Part shown: positions 26,854 to 36,341 of the stretch, piece after piece
Layout: each line of letters begins with the position of its first letter
Position numbering within the stretch: position 1 is the first letter of the stretch
Source: Spirochaetota bacterium
GTDB lineage: Bacteria > Spirochaetota > UBA4802 > JAFGJZ01
Assembly: GCA_029554345.1 (NCBI GenBank)
Contig: JAKPJF010000113.1
Span: 62,001-126,000 of the forward strand
Length of the DNA: 64,000 nucleotides
Direction of reading: 5' to 3'
Made by a program: the position numbers and the translations under genes
The notes under the pieces: model-generated
Told to the model about the DNA's origin: nothing
Seen by the model: only the letters and a program-made list of their open reading frames with translations
Database searches by the model: none

Positions 26854-28509
26854 TTATATTTTGGAAGCTACAGAGCTTTCCTTTACCTCTATTTCTTCAT
26901 TCAGATTCATATTCTTGAAATCGGGCATTATCTTTTCTTTTCCTTCACTGCCTCCGACTCTCACTTTTCCGCCTTTTGCTTTGCTTGCCTGTATCTGTTT
27001 TTCGATAGTAAAGCTGTCGGAAAAAGTTTTTACGGCAGAATGTATTTTCTCTTTCAAAAAATCAGAAATTTCTTTTCTATCACGGATCTCATCAAGAATA
27101 TACTGATGATTGTTTTTTATGAATGAAAGAAGATCTGTTTCGTATTTAGAAATTGCCATAACATCGATTTCATCAAGATATCCGTTTGTGGCGGCAAAAA
27201 ATATCATAATCTGTTCTTCAAACTGCATCGGTGAATATTGAGACTGTTTGAGTATTTCGATTAGACGTTCTCCGCGTTTGAGCTGAGCCTGAGTAGCCGC
27301 GTCGAGATCGGAGCCGAATTTAGCGAAAGCCTCAACGTCGCGGTACTGAGCCAGGTCAATCTTAAGTGATCCCACAACCTGTTTCATCGCCTTAATCTGC
27401 GCCGCACCTCCGACACGTGAAACCGAATAACCTACGTCGATTGCAGGACGGAGTCCCGAGTTGAAAAGATTCGCTTCAAGAAACATCTGTCCGTCGGTAA
27501 TAGATATTACGTTTGTCGGAATAAAAGCAGAAATGTCTCCCGCCTGTGTTTCTATAATAGGAAGGGCTGTAAGAGAGCCTCCGCCGAGTTCGTCATTAAG
27601 TTTAGCCGCACGTTCGAGAAGGCGTGAGTGAAGATAAAAGACGTCACCCGGATAGGCTTCTCTTCCCGGAGGTCTGCGAAGAAGAAGCGACATCTGTCTG
27701 TATGACCAAGCCTGTTTTGTTAAATCATCATAAACGATAAGAGCATGCATTCCGTTGTCGCGGAAGAATTCGCCCATAGCGCATCCGGAATAAGGCGCTA
27801 GAAACTGCAGAGGCGCCGGATCGGATGCAGTGGATGCAACGACAATGGTATATTCCATCGCGCCGAATTCTTCAAGCCTTGCCACAATATTCGCGACAGT
27901 TGAAGCTTTCTGACCGATTGCGACATAGACACAGAAAACATCTTTACCCTTCTGATTGATTATAGCGTCGATACAAACAGCGGTTTTGCCGGTTTTTTTA
28001 TCTCCGATGATAAGTTCGCGCTGACCGCGTCCGATTGGAATCAATCCATCGATTGCCTTGATTCCGGTTGCAAGCGGCTCGGTTACGGATTTTCTGGTAA
28101 GAACGCCTGTAGCTTTTCTTTCGATGGGATACTTCTGCGATGAGGCTATTGGACCTTTTCCGTCAATGGGTTCACCGAGAGGATTTACGACACGGCCGAG
28201 AAGTTCTTTTCCTACAGGGACTTCTGCGACTTTTCCTGTACGTTTTACAGTATCTCCCTGTTTGATGAGGTTTTCGCCTGTGAAGAGTACAGCTCCGACA
28301 TTGTCTTCTTCGAGGTTAAGCGCCATTCCGGTTACGTCATTCGGAAAAACGAGAAGTTCTCCGTTCATGACTTTGTCAAGCCCGGAAACGCGCGCAATGC
28401 CGTCGCCTACAAGAATAACTTCTCCGGTTTCTTCTACTCCGCCCTTGGACGAATAATTTTCTATCTGCTGTTTCAGAACCTGTGCAATTTCATTTGATTT
28501 GATCTGCAT
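26854..28509 (-). CDS. atpA: ATP synthase alpha subunit (C-terminally extended)
   Basis: The 551-residue protein has the P-loop GDKKTGKTA, the arginine finger region [19 protein letters not shown] and the family end region [17 protein letters not shown]. Typical alpha subunits have about 500-510 residues; here about 45 charged residues follow, with the Gly/Lys-rich [15 protein letters not shown]. The extension has no recognised fold. It starts 12 bases from the end of atpH. Confidence 0.98.
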   Translation of the reverse strand: MQIKSNEIAQVLKQQIENYSSKGGVEETGEVILVGDGIARVSGLDKVMNGELLVFPNDVTGMALNLEEDNVGAVLFTGENLIKQGDTVKRTGKVAEVPVGKELLGRVVNPLGEPIDGKGPIASSQKYPIERKATGVLTRKSVTEPLATGIKAIDGLIPIGRGQRELIIGDKKTGKTAVCIDAIINQKGKDVFCVYVAIGQKASTVANIVARLEEFGAMEYTIVVASTASDPAPLQFLAPYSGCAMGEFFRDNGMHALIVYDDLTKQAWSYRQMSLLLRRPPGREAYPGDVFYLHSRLLERAAKLNDELGGGSLTALPIIETQAGDISAFIPTNVISITDGQMFLEANLFNSGLRPAIDVGYSVSRVGGAAQIKAMKQVVGSLKIDLAQYRDVEAFAKFGSDLDAATQAQLKRGERLIEILKQSQYSPMQFEEQIMIFFAATNGYLDEIDVMAISKYETDLLSFIKNNHQYILDEIRDRKEISDFLKEKIHSAVKTFSDSFTIEKQIQASKAKGGKVRVGGSEGKEKIMPDFKNMNLNEEIEVKESSVASKI

Positions 28510-28520
28510 GTTACCGCCCG

Positions 28521-29066
28521 TTATACCGATGAATTCATTATATGGTTTTTCATCCGGTTCAAAGATCCGGATACGCTGTAGTCATAAATGACATTATCGA
28601 TTTTAAGTATAAACCCTCCTAAAATGGAAGGGTCTGTTTCGTTTTTTATTTCATATTCGCAGTCTGGGAATAATTTCCGGATGAAATTCATAATCTGACT
28701 GTTGTTTTTTTCTGATAATTCTGATGAAGTTGTTATTTCTACAGGAACAATCTTTCTATGTCTTTTTTCATAAATATTCCACTCAAAGCAGAATTTTTCA
28801 AAAAGAGAAAATCTCCCATTGTCAATCATAATGTTGAAGCAGTTGCTTAAAAGAGTGCTGAGATTTTCGCGGTTGTCTTCGATAAAATCTTTTTTTGCTG
28901 AAGGCGAAACTGAAGAAGACAACAGAAAATTCATTATTTTCTGATCGGCTAAAAACTTCTCGGTGAAAAAAAGCATTCCTCTGGAAACTTCATCAAGCTT
29001 GCCGAGCTTGACGGAAGTTTCGCAGAGAGCCTTCGCGTATCTTTTAGAAATCAGTGATTTATCCAT
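28521..29066 (-). CDS. atpH: ATP synthase delta subunit
   Basis: This 181-residue protein has the OSCP/delta pattern: [20 protein letters not shown] at the N-terminus and [32 protein letters not shown] at the C-terminus. It links alpha-beta to the peripheral stalk. Its start overlaps the atpF stop by one base. Confidence 0.95.
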   Translation of the reverse strand: MDKSLISKRYAKALCETSVKLGKLDEVSRGMLFFTEKFLADQKIMNFLLSSSVSPSAKKDFIEDNRENLSTLLSNCFNIMIDNGRFSLFEKFCFEWNIYEKRHRKIVPVEITTSSELSEKNNSQIMNFIRKLFPDCEYEIKNETDPSILGGFILKIDNVIYDYSVSGSLNRMKNHIMNSSV

Positions 29067-29548
29067 CAGTTGATTAGCCTGTCTACGGTTTCAGAAATTA
29101 TTCTGTCATTTTCTTCAGGAGTTAATGTCCGCATCAGAATTTTCTGTGAAGCCAGTATTGTAAGCCCTGCAATATCCTTTCTTAAATCTTCTATGATGCG
29201 GCCTCTTTCAATTTCAACCTGATCGCGTGCCTGCTGAAGAATCATCTGCGTTTCGAGTTTTGCCGTTTCAATTATGTCCGCGCGGATTCTCTCCGCGTTT
29301 CTTTTTGATTCGAGCATTATACGTTCGGCTTCTTTTTTTGTGTTAAGAAGAATTTCTTCGCTTTCGCGTATATTCTTCTCGGAATCAATGTTAGCTTTTT
29401 TAGAGCTTTCGATTTCAGTCTGGATCATCTCTTCGCGTTCGCGTATAGTACGCAGAATCGGTTTCCAGAAAAATTTTGCAAAAATCACATAAGTTATCAG
29501 AAAACTGACTACGATTAATATTGATAATCCGAGATTAAGAGAAACCAT
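29066..29548 (-). CDS. atpF: ATP synthase b subunit
   Basis: The protein (160 residues) has one N-terminal transmembrane helix (about 6-25), the FAKFFWKPI turn and then a long charged coiled coil rich in Glu, Lys and Arg, ending in LTPEENDRIISETVDRL. It forms the peripheral stalk. There is a single b gene and no b' copy. Position and size are normal. Confidence 0.95.
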   Translation of the reverse strand: MVSLNLGLSILIVVSFLITYVIFAKFFWKPILRTIREREEMIQTEIESSKKANIDSEKNIRESEEILLNTKKEAERIMLESKRNAERIRADIIETAKLETQMILQQARDQVEIERGRIIEDLRKDIAGLTILASQKILMRTLTPEENDRIISETVDRLIN

Positions 29549-29559
29549 ATCTGCCTCGA

Positions 29560-29793
29560 TTATTTTCCATTATAAATAAGAAACGCGATAAGCGCGCAGA
29601 AGAAGGCAACACCTTCGACAAGCGCTGCACCGAGAATCATCAGTGTCTGAATTTTTGATGCTGATTCCGGCTGACGCGCAACGCTTTCCATCGCTGATGA
29701 TGCGATTTTTCCTATACCAAGACCAGCGCCGAGTGCTACAATTCCTGCTCCGATTCCTGCTCCGAAGAGCGCTAAACCTGTTCCAAGTTCCAT
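29560..29793 (-). CDS. atpE: ATP synthase c subunit (proton type)
   Basis: The 77-residue hairpin has helix 1 GAGIGAGIVALGAGLGIG, the loop ESVARQPE and helix 2 with the ion-binding Glu in ALVEGVAFF. The Gln in helix 1 and the Ser right after the Glu that mark sodium-binding rings are absent (Ile and Gly instead), so proton coupling is predicted. AAGGAG precedes the ATG. It lies between atpB and atpF. Confidence 0.97.
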   Translation of the reverse strand: MELGTGLALFGAGIGAGIVALGAGLGIGKIASSAMESVARQPESASKIQTLMILGAALVEGVAFFCALIAFLIYNGK

Positions 29794-29808
29794 AAAAGTC
29801 TCCTTATA

Positions 29809-30732
29809 TTAATGTGATTCATTCAGCGAATTTCCGATGAACATCGCCGAAAGAAGTGTGAATACATAGGCTTGTAAAAATGCCACGAGTATTTCTAAAA
29901 CATATATGAATACTGCTCCGAACACGCCGGGGATGATGACTCCGATATTCCAGCTGAGATTAACACTGTTCCATCCGAGAAGAAGAAAAGTTAGGATTAC
30001 CGCATGTCCCGCAACCATATTCGCGAAAAGGCGGATTGAAAGAGCAAAAGGTTTTGTGAGTATCTGCATGAATTCTAGCGGAAACAGAAATATATTCATT
30101 CCGATTACGGCAGGCGTTGCCATGTCTCCCTTTTTAATCGGCATGAAAGTTTTAAGATAACCGAAAAAACCGTGTTTGCTTATTGCCGCAATCTGCCATA
30201 CAATCAAAACAATAAAGGCGAATGCGGAGGTTATTGATAAATTCTTTGTTGCCTGACTCATAAAAGGGAAAAGCCCGATGATATCCTGAAGGAGCAGAAA
30301 GAAAAAAAGAGTCAGGAAGAAAGGAAGATACTTGTTATAGTCATGCGGCATTGCCGGTTTAACGATATCGTCACGGACAAAAAGAACAATTGCTTCTATC
30401 ATCTGTCCCAGAAATCCGGTCTGTACAAGTTTTTTCTTTTTAAAGCGTCTGAGAATGAGAATTAGAACAATAAAACCTATCCAGTAGAAGATAAAATGAT
30501 TCGTTAAGGAGAAATCAAAGCTGAAAGATCCTATTTGAACCGGTTTGAATTGAGGAAGCTCTATTTTAATTCCGGGAAATTCAATATAACCGTGATCCGA
30601 GAGATGATGCATCAGCGGATCCTGTTCGTGAGCGGGTTCAGTGGGTGTGCGGTAGGGCACCGCGGACAGATTTGCAGAAACAAGCAAAGCCGCTATCAGA
30701 AACAGAATTTTTATGCTCTGTCTTGATTTCAT
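29809..30732 (-). CDS. atpB: ATP synthase a subunit
   Basis: The protein (307 residues) has a cleavable-looking hydrophobic N-terminus, a periplasmic loop, and five to six helices. The essential Arg is in ALSIRLFANMVAGH, and the last helix carries VAFLQAYVFTLLSAMFI. GGGGA precedes the ATG. It forms the ion half-channels. The gene follows atpZ, as usual. Confidence 0.97.
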   Translation of the reverse strand: MKSRQSIKILFLIAALLVSANLSAVPYRTPTEPAHEQDPLMHHLSDHGYIEFPGIKIELPQFKPVQIGSFSFDFSLTNHFIFYWIGFIVLILILRRFKKKKLVQTGFLGQMIEAIVLFVRDDIVKPAMPHDYNKYLPFFLTLFFFLLLQDIIGLFPFMSQATKNLSITSAFAFIVLIVWQIAAISKHGFFGYLKTFMPIKKGDMATPAVIGMNIFLFPLEFMQILTKPFALSIRLFANMVAGHAVILTFLLLGWNSVNLSWNIGVIIPGVFGAVFIYVLEILVAFLQAYVFTLLSAMFIGNSLNESH

Positions 30733-30744
30733 AATTCCCCTTTT

Positions 30745-31008
30745 CTAAAGTTTATCTTTTTTTAACATTATATAAAGATAAACCATTGAAGCAGAAAAAC
30801 CCCATGCCGCGAAAATTATAGTGAAAAGATGCTGGAATCCGAATTTTTTATCAACCCATCTTCCGGCAAGTATCAAACCGAAAACCGCGAAGCATATCGT
30901 AAAAGCCAAGCCGATTACCCTGTCAAAGATCCTTGCGGATTCATGACTTGAAGAAATCGTTTTCTTGACCTCTTTCTGCATAAGTAACCATAGTGTAGAA
31001 CGAAGCAT
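30745..31008 (-). CDS. atpZ: AtpZ/AtpI-family F0F1 assembly or gate protein
   Basis: This 87-residue protein has two transmembrane helices with the AtpZ family marks IGLAFTICFAVFGLILAGRWVDKKFG and ASMVYLYIMLKK. AtpI/AtpZ proteins help c-ring assembly or act as a cation channel beside ATP synthase. It is the first gene of the operon. The start is uncertain: ATG 31008 has no clear ribosome-binding site, and an in-frame ATG nine codons later is possible. Confidence 0.8.
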   Translation of the reverse strand: MLRSTLWLLMQKEVKKTISSSHESARIFDRVIGLAFTICFAVFGLILAGRWVDKKFGFQHLFTIIFAAWGFSASMVYLYIMLKKDKL

Positions 31009-31132
31009 AAAGACAAGATTAATTTTAATAAATTTTGATAATTAACGGGGATGTTACAGAAAAGAGAACATTTGAAAACATAATTTAATTCAAAATTAAA
31101 AAAAGTTTAGTCTGGGTGAATTTGTTAAATAT

Positions 31133-31204
31133 CGCTCTCCCCGGGAATCGAACCCGGGCACCCGGCTCCGGAGGCCGGTGCTCTATCCACTGAGCTAGGA
31201 GAGC
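31133..31204 (-). tRNA. tRNA-Arg (anticodon CCG)
   Basis: On the minus strand the acceptor GCTCTCC pairs with GGAGAGC. The anticodon stem CCGGC/GCCGG encloses CTCCGGA with anticodon CCG, and the T arm CCGGG-TTCGATT-CCCGG is perfect. The discriminator is G. CCA is not encoded. Confidence 0.95.
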
Positions 31205-31255
31205 CGATTGTTGAAGGTCTCTTTGAGTCTTTGCTGCGTCAAGGAGATTTTATTA

Positions 31256-32143
31256 TCAATTAATTGCTTTAGCGGGGCACACCGTACTGCATATTCCGCA
31301 TAAAATGCATTCGGTTGATGTCACGGGTTTGCCTTCCTTGATATAACTCATGACATCCACATCCATCGGACATGATGATGAGCATTTTCCGCATTCTATG
31401 CATTTATTTCCTGAAGGGTATTTCTTTATGCGCGCTAAACGCGACGGAAATTTCATTACAAGGGAAACGGGACACAGAATCTTGCAAAAAGCACGTTTTT
31501 TGCCGAATGCAAAAGCGAGTATTACGGCGGCGGCATAATAAATAGCGTTTCCGCAGAGAAAAAGAATCAGCTGGTCGAATTTTGCTGTCTGAAAAAGAGT
31601 AAGGTCTGATCCGATAATATGACCCTGCATATAGTCGTAACCTGATTTGATGAATAGAAACGGAATAAGAAGTGATGCCGCAAAAACGGGAATTCTAAAA
31701 AAAGTATACTTAGACGGGATTTTGCAGTTTGTTTTTATCGGAAGCCATTCGAGTATAGCAGCAGTCCAGCAAGCCCATCCGCAGAAACCGCGGCCCCAGA
31801 TGAGAGGCCCTAAAACTTTTGCGATGGCATAGTGAATGAGAACTCTTGCGAATATTCCGGCTGAAAGGAAATATGCAAAATAGAAAACCGTTTCTTCCAA
31901 CTGCATGTTTTCTCTCTGTATTAATCCGAAAAAGACAATGAAAAGAGGACAGATCATTAAAATTGCAATGCGCCTTCCGATGTCAGTGATTTTAAATTTT
32001 GCTTCTAAAATCTGACCAAGACTGATGCAGAAGCCGATGTATGAAAAAATAAAAAAGAAAATCTTCCAGACTGTAAATCCGAGGATTGTTGAAAGAGTCA
32101 GTCCTATCAGAAAAGGAATGAAATATGAGAATCTGATTTTCAC
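31256..32143 (-). CDS. NapH/CcoG-like membrane ferredoxin (two 4Fe-4S clusters)
   Basis: The 295-residue protein has about six membrane helices, the NapH-type motifs GRGFCGWACW and CKILCPV, and a C-terminal domain with two 4Fe-4S motifs: CIECGKCSSSCPMD and CILCGICSTVCPAK. Proteins of this group pass electrons from quinol or flavin sites to periplasmic or cytoplasmic partners. No reductase gene is adjacent, so its partner is unknown. It lies downstream of tRNA-Arg on the same strand. Confidence 0.88.
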   Translation of the reverse strand: MKIRFSYFIPFLIGLTLSTILGFTVWKIFFFIFSYIGFCISLGQILEAKFKITDIGRRIAILMICPLFIVFFGLIQRENMQLEETVFYFAYFLSAGIFARVLIHYAIAKVLGPLIWGRGFCGWACWTAAILEWLPIKTNCKIPSKYTFFRIPVFAASLLIPFLFIKSGYDYMQGHIIGSDLTLFQTAKFDQLILFLCGNAIYYAAAVILAFAFGKKRAFCKILCPVSLVMKFPSRLARIKKYPSGNKCIECGKCSSSCPMDVDVMSYIKEGKPVTSTECILCGICSTVCPAKAIN

Positions 32144-32234
32144 CTTAACACCGCCGTATATCCGTTAGATTAATCAGAAAGTGCTTTGGTATATCACTTC
32201 CCAAATGTTTATATGGTGAAGTTTTTAATATTAT

Positions 32235-33512
32235 TTAATCGAAGAGGCAAGAAAATTTTGTAAAAATTTCAACATCAGTTTTGAGCTTTCTTTTCAAAGC
32301 CGGGAGTGTCATGTCGTCGAGAAATATTCCGTCAAAATTGAGACATGTGTCAGGAAGAATGATTTTGTCAGCTTGAAAGTTCGATTGCTTTACCGCATGA
32401 ATTATATCGTTTCCGCAAAGGAGCCCTGACACTGTTACACTGCTTCCGAAAAGGCGGTTTTCCGCAGCGATTATTTTTGCTGAAAGGTTCTGTATTTTCT
32501 CAAGTTCGGGAAGAAGATGTTTGATGAGAACCGGATAGAAAGATTTTCCCGTAACGATGAGAAGATTGCGTTTTTCTTTCATTGCTTTCGGAAATGTTTT
32601 TTTTGCCCGCTTTAATTCATCCAGAAAGATTCGGCTCATGCCGACGCCGTTTTCGTATTGCGAAAAATTTTCGTAATAATTTTTACTCGGAATTTTAAAG
32701 CCGGCTTTCAGATAGAATTCGTCAGCTGCAAAAACAAAACGGGTATCTGACTTTTCAAGAAAAACTTTTTGAAGAGATTCAATCTGCTTTATGACTACGG
32801 CTGATGTTGTTTCTGTAAAAGAATCAATGCTGAAAAGCTTATCCCGGTGACAGGTTTTGCCGACGGGAACCACTGCTACTGATAAAACGTACGGATGATG
32901 GGAATGCAGAAATTTTACCGTATCGTCAAGAACCTTGCCGTCATTGACGCCCGGACATAGAACGATCTGCGTATGCAGTTCGATTTTATTCCGTGTGAGG
33001 AAGCTCAGTTTTCTTTTGAAACCGTCATCATAATTGATACCGAGAAGTTTCATGCGTACTTTTTTTTGAGCCGCGTGAACGGAAATATAAAGAGGAGAGA
33101 GATGCTGCTGTTTTATTCTTTTTAGATCTTCATCCCGGATGTTTGAGAGCGTAAAGTAGCTTCCGTAAAGAAATGAATATCTGAAATCTTCATCCTTTAG
33201 GTATAATCCTTTTCGGAGGCCGGTTGGATTCTGATCTACAAAGCAGAAGATGCATTTGTTTCCGCAATGTTTGATTTTCATGTCTTCGACATCAATGCCT
33301 TTGTCGTATGCGTCTTCTTCTTCGTCAAAGATGAGAGAATATGTTTCGCCGTTACGTCTGATGATATATTCGAGAGGGAAGTCTGTGGAATATAATTTAT
33401 AGTCGAGATAATCCCTGACTTCCATGCCGTTAATGCTGATTATTTCATCGCCTGCAAGAAGACCTTGTCTATCGGCAGGTGACTTTTTCTTTATGTTAAT
33501 TATTTTGATCAC
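32235..33512 (-). CDS. DUF512 radical-SAM protein with N-terminal PDZ domain
   Basis: The 425-residue protein has a PDZ-like N-terminus (residues 1-60; SPADRQGLLAGDEIISINGMEV), then a variant radical-SAM motif C-x3-C-x2-C (Cys83, Cys87, Cys90 in HCGNKCIFCFVDQ), and the DUF512 C-terminus (FAADEFYLKAG, QYENGVGM, LLIVTGKSFYPVL, VSGLLCGNDI). The family is widespread in anaerobes but its reaction is unknown. Divergently transcribed from the MFS gene. Confidence 0.92.
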   Translation of the reverse strand: MIKIINIKKKSPADRQGLLAGDEIISINGMEVRDYLDYKLYSTDFPLEYIIRRNGETYSLIFDEEEDAYDKGIDVEDMKIKHCGNKCIFCFVDQNPTGLRKGLYLKDEDFRYSFLYGSYFTLSNIRDEDLKRIKQQHLSPLYISVHAAQKKVRMKLLGINYDDGFKRKLSFLTRNKIELHTQIVLCPGVNDGKVLDDTVKFLHSHHPYVLSVAVVPVGKTCHRDKLFSIDSFTETTSAVVIKQIESLQKVFLEKSDTRFVFAADEFYLKAGFKIPSKNYYENFSQYENGVGMSRIFLDELKRAKKTFPKAMKEKRNLLIVTGKSFYPVLIKHLLPELEKIQNLSAKIIAAENRLFGSSVTVSGLLCGNDIIHAVKQSNFQADKIILPDTCLNFDGIFLDDMTLPALKRKLKTDVEIFTKFSCLFD

Positions 33513-33593
33513 CTGATAAGGCTAAAACTGGCGTGTTTTATGTCAATCAATTGAAGATTATATATAGAAAAGATTATTTCCTTTACATGGACG

Positions 33594-34772
33594 TTGAAAA
33601 ATATATTCCGTCATAGCATGAACAGAAACATATACCTTCTCTATAATTTTAAATTTTTCAGGGACTTTCTTCTGATTGCTCCGGTAATTATTCCCTTTTA
33701 TAAGGATAATAATCTTTCCGCATTTCAGATACTCTTGGTTCAGGCAGTTTTTTCGGCTTCTATGCTTTTGTTCGAAATTCCGTCGGGTTATTTTTCTGAC
33801 AGATGCGGCCGGAAAAGAACGCTTGTTGCAGGCGGAATAGCTGTCTGCATCGGGCTTCTCATTTACTGTTTTTCATCATCCCTTATTTTGTTTATGCTAT
33901 GTGAAGTGTTTCTCGGTTTTGGTTTCAGCATGTGCTCGGGAACAGAATCAGCCCTTTTATATGATACTCTCCATGCAGAAGGAAAAGCTTCTGAGTACCG
34001 GAAAAAAGAAAGTCATGCGGAATTTTTCGCACGTGTGGGTGCGGCACTTTCTTCGGTTGCCGGGGGTTTTCTCGGTTCAATTTCACTCAGGCTTCCTTTT
34101 TTCTGTAATGCGGCGACTGCAGTTATGATTCCGCTTTCGGCGGCGTTTATGCGCGATGTAAAAAGAACAGAATCACGCCGTTCGGGTGTGATGAAAGAAA
34201 TTATCGATGCGGTATTTTTCAGCATACGCCATCCCGTTATTTTGAGCGCGGGTTTTGTTTCCGGAGCCGTTCTTACATGCGGAATAATTTCCATATGGGG
34301 ATATTTTCTGATTTTACCTGAACTTAAAATTCCGCTTTCGGCTTACGGATTATTGTTTTTCTTTTTTCAGACATCATCTGCTCTGGGTGCGCGTTTCTCT
34401 CATTCTATTTCAACAATAATCGGCAAAAAGAAAACTCTTGCTTTGCTGCTCGTCATCCCGCTTGTCTATGCCTCGGTTGCGTTTTTTAAATACGCTGTGA
34501 TTCTTGCATTTGTTCAGTCTTTTTTGTGGGGTGTCGCGACTCCGTTTTTTCTGGATATAATAAATTCGAAAGCGGAAAGTCACATAAGAGCGACAGTTCT
34601 TTCGACGGTAAGCATGGGATCGAGAATTTTATATGTTGCTATCGGACCGGTATTCGGACTGGTTGCTGATGCTTTCGGCGCGCCGAAAGGGTTCCTTTTT
34701 CTTTCGGGGATATTTATTTTATGCGCCACTGCTGGTTTTTTAATATATCTTAAAGGCAGAGAGAAAAACTGA
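33594..34772 (+). CDS. MFS transporter
   Basis: The protein (about 385-392 residues) has about twelve transmembrane helices and the MFS loop motif GYFSDRCGRKRTL between helices 2 and 3. Similar proteins are annotated as drug or sugar exporters; the substrate is unknown. The start is uncertain: TTG 33594 or ATG 33618; neither has a clear ribosome-binding site. It is 80 bases from the divergent DUF512 gene. Confidence 0.88.
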   Translation: MKNIFRHSMNRNIYLLYNFKFFRDFLLIAPVIIPFYKDNNLSAFQILLVQAVFSASMLLFEIPSGYFSDRCGRKRTLVAGGIAVCIGLLIYCFSSSLILFMLCEVFLGFGFSMCSGTESALLYDTLHAEGKASEYRKKESHAEFFARVGAALSSVAGGFLGSISLRLPFFCNAATAVMIPLSAAFMRDVKRTESRRSGVMKEIIDAVFFSIRHPVILSAGFVSGAVLTCGIISIWGYFLILPELKIPLSAYGLLFFFFQTSSALGARFSHSISTIIGKKKTLALLLVIPLVYASVAFFKYAVILAFVQSFLWGVATPFFLDIINSKAESHIRATVLSTVSMGSRILYVAIGPVFGLVADAFGAPKGFLFLSGIFILCATAGFLIYLKGREKN

Positions 34773-34856
34773 CTTTTGTAATTTTGTAAGGTTTAGTATT
34801 AATAATGGTTGAAAAGAAAATTGAGCAGGTTTAATATCATTCAACCGGGAGGCATT

Positions 34857-35630
34857 ATGAATTTGCGCCGAATAATAACAGTTGTTGTTTTTTTATCATC
34901 AGGCGCGCTTTATTCTGCCGACAGATCAGTTTTCGAAGATCTTGATAAACCGCCTGAAGGAGCATATGCGGGGCAGATATTTGCAGGTGCTTCGCTCGGG
35001 ATGGGTCTAGTTTCAGGTTCAATTATCAAAGCTGAAAAAGATTTTGTAAGCGGTACAACTTATAGTTTTGAGGATTCGGAAGTTACAAAGAAGGTCGAAC
35101 TTCAGCATTATTCATTTGCTTTTTCGATGTTCGGTGAATACATGCCGCTTGATCATTTCGGTGTGAAGGGAAAGCTCGCGAGGGCGATGGTAGCGCAAAA
35201 ATCGACATTCGGCGCGGACTATCCGAACGAGCAGGGTTTTCTTCTTAAAACATGGAATATTACATTTGCTCCGGTATATCATGTTACCGTGAGGCGCGAG
35301 TGGGACGTAACGATTGCGCCTTTTCTCGGTTATTCAATAGGTACATTTAACGCGATTCCTGTAGCAAAAGGTCTATTCGATTCAATAGATTCCAAAACCA
35401 GCCAGAGTAATAATTCATTTATCTTCGGTATAGAAGTTTCAGGTGTTCTTTATTTCAGCGGAGGATTTTTTCTTTCTCTCGGAGCCGAGTGGACTAGATA
35501 TAATATTTCAATAGACAATGACATCAATCGGACAAGCCCGAGTGCGCTCACATATAATAACGGATCTAAATCAGGGAATATTGATACTTTTATTATCCAG
35601 GTTTCGGCAGGGTATGCTTTCAGGAACTGA
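34857..35630 (+). CDS. Outer-membrane beta-barrel-like protein
   Basis: The start is ATG 34857, with GGGAGG five bases upstream. A signal peptide (IITVVVFLSSGALYSA) is followed by about 240 residues of alternating strands with aromatic girdles, ending in FIIQVSAGYAFRN, an aromatic C-terminal strand typical of outer-membrane barrels. Eight strands are likely, as in OmpW/OmpX-type proteins. No family assignment beyond that. Inverted repeats follow the gene. Confidence 0.7.
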   Translation: MNLRRIITVVVFLSSGALYSADRSVFEDLDKPPEGAYAGQIFAGASLGMGLVSGSIIKAEKDFVSGTTYSFEDSEVTKKVELQHYSFAFSMFGEYMPLDHFGVKGKLARAMVAQKSTFGADYPNEQGFLLKTWNITFAPVYHVTVRREWDVTIAPFLGYSIGTFNAIPVAKGLFDSIDSKTSQSNNSFIFGIEVSGVLYFSGGFFLSLGAEWTRYNISIDNDINRTSPSALTYNNGSKSGNIDTFIIQVSAGYAFRN

Positions 35631-35635
35631 TATTT

Positions 35636-35745
35636 TGCCCATTAGCCGGGCGAATTTCTCGTACGCCTTAGTATTCGGCTTCGCCGAATAGTCTAGGACT
35701 TTTTCTCTCATTCATCTTTCGCTGAAGTGCTTTGCGCACTTTCAT
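35636..35745. repeat. Cluster of short perfect palindromes after the barrel gene
   Basis: Two clear hairpins lie here: ATTCGGC-TTC-GCCGAAT (35673-35689) and AAGTGC-TTTGC-GCACTT (35725-35741). A GCCC/GGGC pair lies just after the stop at 35638-35652. No T run follows, so these are not standard terminators. The region resembles intergenic REP-like or structured RNA sequence. Confidence 0.6.
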
Positions 35746-35820
35746 GATTAAGTTTTATAATGAAAAAAAATATTGCAGAAAATCGAGCGGAATATTAGAT
35801 TTTTATCATGGGGAGTTAAT

Positions 35821-36039
35821 ATGATCAATATTTCCATTACAACAGAGCAGTTTACATCTATTTTCCGTCAGCTTCCTGAGAAAGAAAAAAATGAAATTTT
35901 GAATGAGCTTGTTATAGATACATGGCTCAATTCATCTGATGCCGCCAAGCTTAAAAAAGAAAGAGAAAAACAGTTCAAAGAAGGTAAAACCATGACTTCA
36001 AAAGAACTAAGAGAAAAAATTATAAATCGTGGATACTAA
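35821..36039 (+). CDS. Antitoxin of a ParDE/RelBE-type module
   Basis: The start is ATG 35821, with GGGAG five bases upstream. The 72-residue protein is charged and helical: a first part with the STEQF-type ISITTEQFTSIFRQLPEKEKNEIL and a Lys/Glu-rich tail (LKKEREKQFKEGK) that should wrap the toxin. It overlaps the toxin gene by 11 bases, the classic antitoxin-first arrangement. The antitoxin should bind their shared promoter. Confidence 0.78.
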   Translation: MINISITTEQFTSIFRQLPEKEKNEILNELVIDTWLNSSDAAKLKKEREKQFKEGKTMTSKELREKIINRGY

Positions 36040-36307
36040 TCATAAAACATTCACGGTTATTTATTCGGAAGGTTTTTTTGATGACCTTGAAAATATTCCG
36101 GTAAAAAACGCACTTTCCATATTGGACGGCATAGACCGTCTTGAATGTTTCCCTGAAATGGGGAAAGAGACCATAAACCCGAAATGGAAAGGGTACAGAT
36201 ACCTTATAATAAAAGATTTTGTAATCTTTTATACTATAGATTTCATTCGTAAAACAGTTAATGTGGAATTTGCCAAACACGGCAAAATGGAAATGTTCAA
36301 TCAGTAA
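36029..36307 (+). CDS. ParE/RelE-superfamily toxin
   Basis: This 92-residue protein has the ParE/RelE pattern: FTVIYSEGFFDDLENIP, the turn LECFPEMGKETINPKWKGYRYLIIKDFVIFYTID, and a final strand KTVNVEFAKHG. The start is GTG 36029. The Arg in GYRYLIIKD and the Tyr/Asp in FYTID are at the usual places. Whether it acts on gyrase or cuts mRNA cannot be told. It overlaps the antitoxin gene. Confidence 0.83.
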   Translation: MDTNHKTFTVIYSEGFFDDLENIPVKNALSILDGIDRLECFPEMGKETINPKWKGYRYLIIKDFVIFYTIDFIRKTVNVEFAKHGKMEMFNQ

Positions 36308-36341
36308 AATCTCTTATAGCAGGGTTTTATTCTAAAGTATC

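Noticed and set aside
29560-29793. Sodium-coupled ATP synthase
   Set aside because: The helix-1 Gln and the Ser after the Glu that form the sodium site are absent in the c subunit.
35673-35689. Terminator after the outer-membrane barrel gene
   Set aside because: The stem is perfect but no T run follows; it fits better with the palindrome family.
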